This document shows, piece after piece, positions 58,514 through 64,000 of a stretch of 64,000 nucleotides of DNA; positions within the stretch are counted from its first letter, which is position 1; each line of letters opens with the position of its first letter. Made by a program: the position numbers and the translations under genes. The stretch is from an uncultured Bacteroides sp. (GTDB taxonomy: Bacteria; Bacteroidota; Bacteroidia; Bacteroidales; Bacteroidaceae). The stretch spans positions 62,001 through 126,000 of the forward strand of contig URYL01000007.1 in NCBI GenBank assembly GCA_900552075.1. Direction: 5' to 3'. Below the pieces are notes generated by a model. That model did not search any database. It saw only the letters and a list, made by a program, of their open reading frames with translations, and had not been told where the DNA came from.

Positions 58514-60241
58514 ATGAACGTATTAGAATTAAGCGAACAGGAAATTATCAGACGTAACAGTCTGAATGAGTTGAGAGCAATGGGGATTGACCCATACCCT
58601 GCTGCCGAGTATGTAACCAACGCTTTTTCGACTGACATTAAAGCCGAATTTAAAGACGATGCGGAACCCCGCAAAGTGTCTGTAGCCGGTCGTATCATGT
58701 CTCGCCGCGTCATGGGTAAGGCATCCTTCATTGAATTGCAAGACTCTAAAGGTCGTATTCAAGTATATATAACCCGTGACGACATCTGTCCGGGAGAAAA
58801 CAAAGATTTATACAATGTTGTTTTCAAACGTTTGCTGGACTTGGGTGATTTCATCGGAATTGAAGGCTTTGTATTCCGTACACAGACAGGCGAAGTTTCC
58901 ATTCATGCACAGAAACTGACAGTGTTGTCCAAATCAATCCGTCCGCTTCCGATTGTGAAATACAAAGACGGAGTGGCATACGACAAATTCGAAGACCCTG
59001 AACTCCGCTACCGCCAGCGCTATGTAGACCTGGTAGTCAACGACGGAGTCAAAGATATTTTCCTGAAACGGAGCAAAATCTACAATTCCATGAGAGAATA
59101 TTTCAATTCCAAAGGCTATGTGGAAGTAGAAACTCCGATTCTCCAGTCTATCCCGGGAGGTGCTGCAGCACGCCCGTTCATCACTCACCACAACGCACTC
59201 GACATTCCTTTGTACATGCGTATTGCCAGTGAATTGTACCTGAAACGACTGATTGTAGGTGGTTTTGAAGGCGTGTACGAAATTGGCAAGAACTTCCGTA
59301 ACGAAGGTATGGACCGTACACACAACCCAGAATTCACTTGTATGGAAATCTATGTCGCTTATAAAGACTACAACTGGATGATGAAGTTTACGGAAAACAT
59401 GCTCGAAAAAATCTGCATGGACGTAAACGGCACCACAGAAGTCAAGATTGGTGACAACGTTATCAGTTTCAAGGCTCCGTTCAAGCGTGTCACTATGCTG
59501 GATTCCATCAAAGAATTCACCGGATACGACCTGACCGGCATGAGTGAGGAACAGATTCGAGAAGTGTGCCAGAAACTAAACATGGAAATAGATGATACCA
59601 TGGGTAAGGGCAAGCTGATTGACGAAATCTTTGGGGAATTCTGTGAAGGTAACTACATCCAACCAACCTTCATCACCGACTATCCGATTGAAATGTCTCC
59701 ACTGACCAAAAAGCACCGCAACAATCCAGACCTGACCGAACGCTTCGAGCTGATGGTAAATGGAAAGGAACTTTGTAATGCCTATTCAGAGCTAAATGAC
59801 CCGATTGACCAGCTAGAACGTTTTGAAGAACAGATGCGTCTGAGCGAAAAGGGAGATGATGAAGCCATGATTATCGACAAGGACTTTGTACGCGCCTTGG
59901 AATACGGTATGCCTCCCACTTCAGGTATGGGTATCGGTATGGACCGTTTGGTCATGCTGATGACAGGACAAAATACCATTCAGGAAGTATTGTTCTTCCC
60001 GCAAATGCGTCCAGAAAAAGTCATCCCCAAAGATGCACCGGCCAAATTCATGGAACTGGGTGTAGCAGAAGACTGGGTACCTGTTCTCCAGAAAGCCGGA
60101 TATAACCTGGTAAGCGACATGAAAGATGTCAACCCTCAGAAACTCCATCAGGATATCTGCGGTATCAATAAAAAATACAAACTGGAGCTGAAAAACCCGA
60201 CTGTGGACGAAGTGGCAGGCTGGATAGAAAAGATTAAATAA
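58514..60241 (+). CDS. lysS: Lysyl-tRNA synthetase, class II
   Basis: The 575-residue enzyme charges tRNA-Lys. The N-terminal OB-fold anticodon domain shows VSVAGRIMSRRVMGKASFIELQDSKGRIQVYI. Class II motif 2 is FRNEGMDRTHNPEFTCMEIYVAY. Motif 3 is GMPPTSGMGIGMDRLVMLMTG. An extra C-terminal stretch (about 500-575) is somewhat longer than in E. coli LysS. A poor -7 match, TATTTTTG, lies at 58478-58485. Confidence 0.97.
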   Translation: MNVLELSEQEIIRRNSLNELRAMGIDPYPAAEYVTNAFSTDIKAEFKDDAEPRKVSVAGRIMSRRVMGKASFIELQDSKGRIQVYITRDDICPGENKDLYNVVFKRLLDLGDFIGIEGFVFRTQTGEVSIHAQKLTVLSKSIRPLPIVKYKDGVAYDKFEDPELRYRQRYVDLVVNDGVKDIFLKRSKIYNSMREYFNSKGYVEVETPILQSIPGGAAARPFITHHNALDIPLYMRIASELYLKRLIVGGFEGVYEIGKNFRNEGMDRTHNPEFTCMEIYVAYKDYNWMMKFTENMLEKICMDVNGTTEVKIGDNVISFKAPFKRVTMLDSIKEFTGYDLTGMSEEQIREVCQKLNMEIDDTMGKGKLIDEIFGEFCEGNYIQPTFITDYPIEMSPLTKKHRNNPDLTERFELMVNGKELCNAYSELNDPIDQLERFEEQMRLSEKGDDEAMIIDKDFVRALEYGMPPTSGMGIGMDRLVMLMTGQNTIQEVLFFPQMRPEKVIPKDAPAKFMELGVAEDWVPVLQKAGYNLVSDMKDVNPQKLHQDICGINKKYKLELKNPTVDEVAGWIEKIK

Positions 60242-60254
60242 ATGAATAAAAGGG

Positions 60255-60297
60255 TATGAAGGGCAAAGAAATTTCCTTGCCCTTCATATCTGTTTTT
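60255..60297 (+). terminator. Hairpin terminator after lysS
   Basis: TATGAAGGGCAA (60255-60266) pairs with TTGCCCTTCATA (60277-60288) with a 10-nt loop, followed by TCTGTTTTT. It lies between lysS and gpsA with no obvious promoter after it, so some read-through to gpsA is likely. Confidence 0.75.
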
Positions 60298-60313
60298 CAT
60301 TAAATATAAAAGT

Positions 60314-61309
60314 ATGAAATTACCCGGAAAAATAGCAATCATGGGGGGAGGAAGCTGGGCTACAGCTATTGCCAAGATTATATTGACCCAGGCGGAATCA
60401 ATAAACTGGTACATGCGCCGTGACGACCGAATTGAAGAATTCAAACGTCTGGGACATAATCCGGCTTATCTGACAAGTGTGCGTTTCGACATGAAATGTA
60501 TCAATTTTTCATCAGACATCAACAAGGTAGTAAGAGAATCAGATACACTGATTTTCGTAACTCCTTCACCTTATCTGAAAAGTCACCTCAAGAAGCTAAA
60601 AACCAAACTGAAGGATAAATTCATCGTTACCGCCATCAAAGGTATTGTTCCAGACGAAAACCTGATTGTATCCGATTATTTCCATCAGATATACGATGTC
60701 CCCGAAAATAACATCGCGGTATTGGCGGGTCCGTGTCATGCAGAAGAAGTAGCCTTGGAAAGGCTTTCTTACCTCACGGTAGGCTGCAAGGATATCGAGA
60801 AAGCCAAAATGTTTGCCAAACAACTGGCGGGACACTACATCAAGACTTCTGTCAATACAGACGTGGCCGGCATTGAATATGCTTCCGTCTTGAAAAACGT
60901 ATATGCCATTGCAGCTGGAATCTGCAGCGGTCTGAAATATGGAGACAATTTTCAGGCTGTACTGGTTTCCAATGCCTTGCAGGAAATGAACCGCTTTCTA
61001 GATACCGTACATCCGGTCAACCGCTGCACAAACGATTCGGCCTACTTGGGCGACCTGCTCGTGACGTCTTATTCCAATTTCAGCCGTAACCGCGTATTCG
61101 GAACCATGATTGGGAAAGGATACTCCGTGAAAAGCGCACAGATTGAAATGGAAATGATTGCAGAAGGTTATTATGGAACCAAATGTATCAAGGAACTGAA
61201 CAAACACCTGCACGTAAACATGCCGATTGTGGATGCCGTCTACAATATTCTTTACGAGCGGATATCTCCAATGATTGAAATTAAATTATTAACTGATTCA
61301 TTTAGATAA
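60314..61309 (+). CDS. gpsA: Glycerol-3-phosphate dehydrogenase, NAD(P)+
   Basis: It makes sn-glycerol-3-phosphate for phospholipids. The 331 residues have the Rossmann start KIAIMGGGSWATAIAKIIL, then FVTPSPYLKSHLKKL, TAIKGIVPDENLIVSDYF, LAGPCHAEEV and the catalytic-region EYASVLKNVYAIAAGI. Length and motifs are standard. pgi follows after 14 bp. Confidence 0.95.
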   Translation: MKLPGKIAIMGGGSWATAIAKIILTQAESINWYMRRDDRIEEFKRLGHNPAYLTSVRFDMKCINFSSDINKVVRESDTLIFVTPSPYLKSHLKKLKTKLKDKFIVTAIKGIVPDENLIVSDYFHQIYDVPENNIAVLAGPCHAEEVALERLSYLTVGCKDIEKAKMFAKQLAGHYIKTSVNTDVAGIEYASVLKNVYAIAAGICSGLKYGDNFQAVLVSNALQEMNRFLDTVHPVNRCTNDSAYLGDLLVTSYSNFSRNRVFGTMIGKGYSVKSAQIEMEMIAEGYYGTKCIKELNKHLHVNMPIVDAVYNILYERISPMIEIKLLTDSFR

Positions 61310-61323
61310 ACTCAAAAACAGTT

Positions 61324-62673
61324 ATGGAAAATATTAAACTAAACGTGGAAAAAACTTTGGACTTCATCTCCAAAGAAAAATTGGCTTCTTATGAACCAAA
61401 AGTAAAAGCTTGTATGGAAACGCTGGAAAAAGGTACAGGCTTGGGAAATGACTTTTTGGGCTGGTTGCACTTACCGTCTTCCATCACTAAGGAACATTTG
61501 AACGACCTGAAAGCTACCGCACAAACTCTTCGCGAAAACTGCGAAGTAGTAGTTGTAGCAGGTATCGGAGGAAGTTACTTGGGTGCACGTGCTGTCATTG
61601 AAGCCATGTCAAACAGCTTTGCCTGGTTGCAGGAAAAGAAAGCCGGACATCCGACTATCATCTTTGCCGGACACAACATCAGCGAAGATTACCTGTTTGA
61701 ACTGACTGAATATCTGAAAGACAAAAAATTCGGCGTCATCAACATATCTAAATCAGGAACTACTACCGAAACAGCTCTGGCTTTCCGCCTGCTGAAAAAA
61801 CAGTGTGAAGATCAGAGAGGCAAGGAAATGGCCCGCAAAGTCATCGTAGCCGTAACCGATGCAAAGAAAGGTGCAGCTCGTGTCACTGCCGACAAGGAAG
61901 GATACAAATCATTCATCATCCCCGACAACGTAGGCGGACGTTTCTCTGTTCTGACTCCGGTAGGTCTGCTTCCGATAGCAGTTGCAGGAATCGATATCGA
62001 TCAGCTGGTAGCCGGTGCTTGCGAAATGGAAAAAGTATGCGCCAACGAAAACATGTACAAGAACCCGGCTGCGTTGTATGCTGCCACTCGTAACGAATTG
62101 TACCAGAGCGGTAAGAAAATTGAAATCCTGGTCAACTTCCAGCCGAAACTGCACTATTTCATGGAATGGTGGAAACAGCTGTACGGTGAATCAGAAGGAA
62201 AAGACCACAAAGGTATCTATCCTAGCTCAGTAGATTTCTCTACCGACTTGCACTCTATGGGACAATGGATTCAGCAAGGTGAACGTACTATCTTCGAAAC
62301 GGTCGTTTCTATTGAGACTCCGAGTCACGAACTCCACTTCCCGAGCGACGAAGAAAACTTGGATGGCTTGAACTTCCTGGCCGGAAAACGTATCGACGAA
62401 GTCAACAAGATGGCCGAACTGGGTACTCAGCTTGCCCACGTAGACGGAGGCGTTCCTAACTTGCGTGTCAGCGTGCCTTCATTGAACGAATACTATCTCG
62501 GACAACTTATCTACTTCTTTGAAAAGGCTTGTGGAATCAGCGGTTACCTGCTCGAAGTAAATCCGTTCAACCAACCAGGTGTAGAAGCCTACAAAAAGAA
62601 TATGTTCGCTCTTCTGAACAAACCGGGATACGAAAAAGAATCTGAAGCTATCCAGGCCCGTCTGAAGAAATAA
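61324..62673 (+). CDS. pgi: Glucose-6-phosphate isomerase
   Basis: This 449-residue short-form isomerase of glycolysis has VVVAGIGGSYLGARAVIEAM, INISKSGTTTETALAFRLL, the GPI signature GGRFSVLTPVGLLPIAVAG and SVDFSTDLHSMGQWIQQGERTIFETVV. The C-terminal VNPFNQPGVEAYKKNMFALL is typical. Cytoplasmic; co-transcribed with gpsA. Confidence 0.97.
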   Translation: MENIKLNVEKTLDFISKEKLASYEPKVKACMETLEKGTGLGNDFLGWLHLPSSITKEHLNDLKATAQTLRENCEVVVVAGIGGSYLGARAVIEAMSNSFAWLQEKKAGHPTIIFAGHNISEDYLFELTEYLKDKKFGVINISKSGTTTETALAFRLLKKQCEDQRGKEMARKVIVAVTDAKKGAARVTADKEGYKSFIIPDNVGGRFSVLTPVGLLPIAVAGIDIDQLVAGACEMEKVCANENMYKNPAALYAATRNELYQSGKKIEILVNFQPKLHYFMEWWKQLYGESEGKDHKGIYPSSVDFSTDLHSMGQWIQQGERTIFETVVSIETPSHELHFPSDEENLDGLNFLAGKRIDEVNKMAELGTQLAHVDGGVPNLRVSVPSLNEYYLGQLIYFFEKACGISGYLLEVNPFNQPGVEAYKKNMFALLNKPGYEKESEAIQARLKK

Positions 62674-62700
62674 AAAACGAGATACCTCTCCGTTTTTTAG
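62672..62700 (+). terminator. Terminator after pgi
   Basis: AAAAAACGAGA pairs with TCTCCGTTTTTT (one bulge) around TACC. It overlaps the pgi stop codon. Confidence 0.65.
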
Positions 62701-62704
62701 TTTA

Positions 62705-62778
62705 CAGGCACGAATTACATGAAAAGCACCCTTCCGATGTGACAAACAGCAGAAAGGAATTCATGTAGTGCGTGCCTG
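62705..62778. repeat. 19-bp imperfect inverted repeat between pgi and HAD gene
   Basis: CAGGCACGAATTACATGAA (62705-62723) and TTCATGTAGTGCGTGCCTG (62760-62778) pair at 17 of 19 positions around a 36-nt spacer. It is too long-looped and lacks a T-run, so it is not a standard terminator. It could be a leader structure for the HAD gene 22 bp downstream, a processed RNA or a small mobile element remnant. Confidence 0.7.
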
Positions 62779-62800
62779 AATATTATAAAAAAGTATCATC

Positions 62801-63544
62801 ATGTTTCAACAAAATATCCATCAATATCTCACCACCCATTCTTATACACACATCGATTTAAAAGCAGTATTGTTCGACATGGACGGCGTGCTGTTCGATT
62901 CCATGAAGAACCATGCCCGTGCCTGGCATGAAGCCATGAAACAGTATGGCATGAACCTGAGTCCGGAAGAAGCCTATCTTCACGAAGGCCGTACAGGAGC
63001 TTCCACCATCAACATTGTCAGCCAACGGGAAAGAGGCTACGAGGCTTCTGAAGAAGAAATCAAGAAAATCTATCAAACCAAGAGCGACCTGTTCAACAGC
63101 CTCCCTAAAGCAGCGCCTATGCCCGGAGCCCTTGAAGTATTGAAAAAGATAAAGACTGCCGGCCTCATCCCTATGGTAGTCACCGGTTCCGGACAACATT
63201 CCTTGTTGGACAAACTGAATCATTACTACCCCAACATCTTCCACCGCGAACTGATGGTCACAGCTTTCGATGTAAAATATGGGAAACCCAATCCGGAGCC
63301 CTACCTGATGGCCTTACAAAAGGCTGGAATCAAAGCTGACGAAGCGATTGTCATCGAAAATGCACCACTTGGCGTACGGGCCGGAGTAGCCGCCGGAATC
63401 TTTACAGTCGCCCTGAATACCGGACCACTTCCGGATGAAGTTCTCTTACAAGAAGGAGCAAACCTGCTTTTTCCTTCCATGCAGGCTTTCAATGAAAACT
63501 GGGAATCGTTCTACCAGTGTCTGCAAACCACTTCTTTTTTATAA
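62801..63544 (+). CDS. HAD-superfamily phosphatase/phosphomutase
   Basis: This 247-residue subfamily IA HAD enzyme resembles beta-phosphoglucomutase and sugar phosphatases. Motif I is LFDMDGVLFDSM with the nucleophile Asp near 28. A helical cap follows. Motif II is MVVTGSGQ, motif III is the Lys in VKYGKPNPEPYLMAL, and motif IV is IVIENAPLGVRAGVAAG. The substrate is probably a sugar phosphate but is unproven. A bidirectional terminator follows. Confidence 0.88.
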   Translation: MFQQNIHQYLTTHSYTHIDLKAVLFDMDGVLFDSMKNHARAWHEAMKQYGMNLSPEEAYLHEGRTGASTINIVSQRERGYEASEEEIKKIYQTKSDLFNSLPKAAPMPGALEVLKKIKTAGLIPMVVTGSGQHSLLDKLNHYYPNIFHRELMVTAFDVKYGKPNPEPYLMALQKAGIKADEAIVIENAPLGVRAGVAAGIFTVALNTGPLPDEVLLQEGANLLFPSMQAFNENWESFYQCLQTTSFL

Positions 63545-63547
63545 TAA

Positions 63548-63600
63548 AAAATCCACAGAAAGAGCATACGATGTTCGCACAACTCTTTCGGTGGATTCTT
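63548..63600. terminator. Bidirectional terminator, HAD gene / ROK gene
   Basis: AATCCACAGAAAGAG pairs with CTCTTTCGGTGGATT, with A/T tracts on both sides. Confidence 0.8.
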
Positions 63601-63626
63601 ATTTTATTGCTCAAAAGCCGGATTCG

Positions 63627-64000
63627 TTATTCCAACGCGAACAGCTTACTTCTTGACAACAAAGAAGAACCTATCACATTAGCCTTCTCCTTCAATTCAG
63701 ACAATACAATGTCTGAATCCTTATACATCAGATTCAATGTATATTTACGGACAGCCGAAATGACCGGAGGAAGCAGGTATTCTCCCACTTTTGAGAACTC
63801 ACCACCAATAATCACCTGCTCAGGATTGAATACATTAATCAAGTCACCGATATGACGTCCTAATTTGGCTCCGATTTCTTCCACCAGCTCGATGGCCAGC
63901 ACGTCTTCCCGACGTACTGCTGAAATAATGTCGGCCAGCGTAATATCATCGATGGATTTCTCTTTCAGCAGGATAGAATTTTCTCCCTGACGAAGACGGG
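63627..64000 (-). CDS. ROK-family protein, C-terminal part
   Basis: The frame runs off the right edge of the window, so only the last 124 or so residues are visible. They read RQGENSILLKEKSIDDITLADIISAVRREDVLAIELVEEIGAKLGRHIGDLINVFNPEQVIIGGEFSKVGEYLLPPV, the C-terminal half of the ROK (repressor/ORF/kinase) fold. The spacing fits NagC/XylR-type ROK regulators rather than a short sugar kinase, but the decisive N-terminus is outside the window. Confidence 0.78.
   Translation of the reverse strand, partial: RLRQGENSILLKEKSIDDITLADIISAVRREDVLAIELVEEIGAKLGRHIGDLINVFNPEQVIIGGEFSKVGEYLLPPVISAVRKYTLNLMYKDSDIVLSELKEKANVIGSSLLSRSKLFALE

Noticed and set aside
1..64000. Horizontally acquired island or phage
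   Set aside because: No integrase, transposase, phage gene, att-like repeat or clear shift in codon use was seen; almost all genes look like core Bacteroidales genes.

Overview
The window reads as chromosomal DNA of a Bacteroidales gut bacterium, most likely Bacteroides or Phocaeicola. The evidence is promoters of the Bacteroidota type (-7 TAnnTTTG with a TTTG-like -33 box about 19-20 bp upstream, clearest before uvrA and the nitrilase/ior operon), TonB-dependent receptors, an ECF sigma/FecR pair, host-glycan hydrolases, the gene order lysS-gpsA-pgi, and few Shine-Dalgarno signals. I see no insertion sequence, prophage, CRISPR array or rRNA operon.

Layout. 1-375: end of a GH27 alpha-galactosidase. 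647-13687: a long minus-strand block of envelope genes. It starts with an ECF sigma factor, a FecR anti-sigma and an STN-type TonB receptor, followed by a DUF4249 lipoprotein, small beta-barrels, a TlpA-like thioredoxin lipoprotein, a second TonB-type receptor, small secreted proteins and a decayed paralogue. 14089-19043: uvrA, an AmgK-like sugar kinase fused to a RapZ C-terminal domain, and murU. 19046-23662: lptD, an HD hydrolase and a NamZ-like muramidase, so three separate genes around here concern MurNAc recovery. 23738-29757: ffh, a MATE exporter, a FadL-type porin and an S41 protease. 29855-32457: a PNGase-F-like protein and a GH29 fucosidase, an N-glycan-processing pair. 32684-32965: tRNA-Ser, tRNA-Glu, tRNA-Ser. 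33227-36257: pflB and pflA. 36565-39263: lutABC. 39556-40841: a hemerythrin protein with a LuxR-type regulator. 41096-44234: a small acidic protein, a YgiQ radical-SAM protein and an EamA transporter. 44361-49276: gltA, icd and acn, the oxidative TCA branch to 2-oxoglutarate. 49816-52020: a K+-dependent membrane pyrophosphatase. 52188-58263: a nitrilase-iorA-iorB-aminotransferase-paaK-ACT operon for aryl-keto-acid and aryl-acetate metabolism. 58514-63544: lysS, gpsA, pgi and a HAD phosphatase. 63627-64000: end of a ROK protein.

The most unusual signal is not a gene. Four intergenic regions (494-591, 13911-14003, 36346-36437, 49563-49658) each hold an array of exactly four short palindromes at a strict 21- or 22-bp period. 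There are three unrelated core sequences but one common architecture. Two arrays, sharing one core, lie between divergent genes (upstream of uvrA and of hppA). The other two lie between convergent genes. I do not know a described family with these properties.
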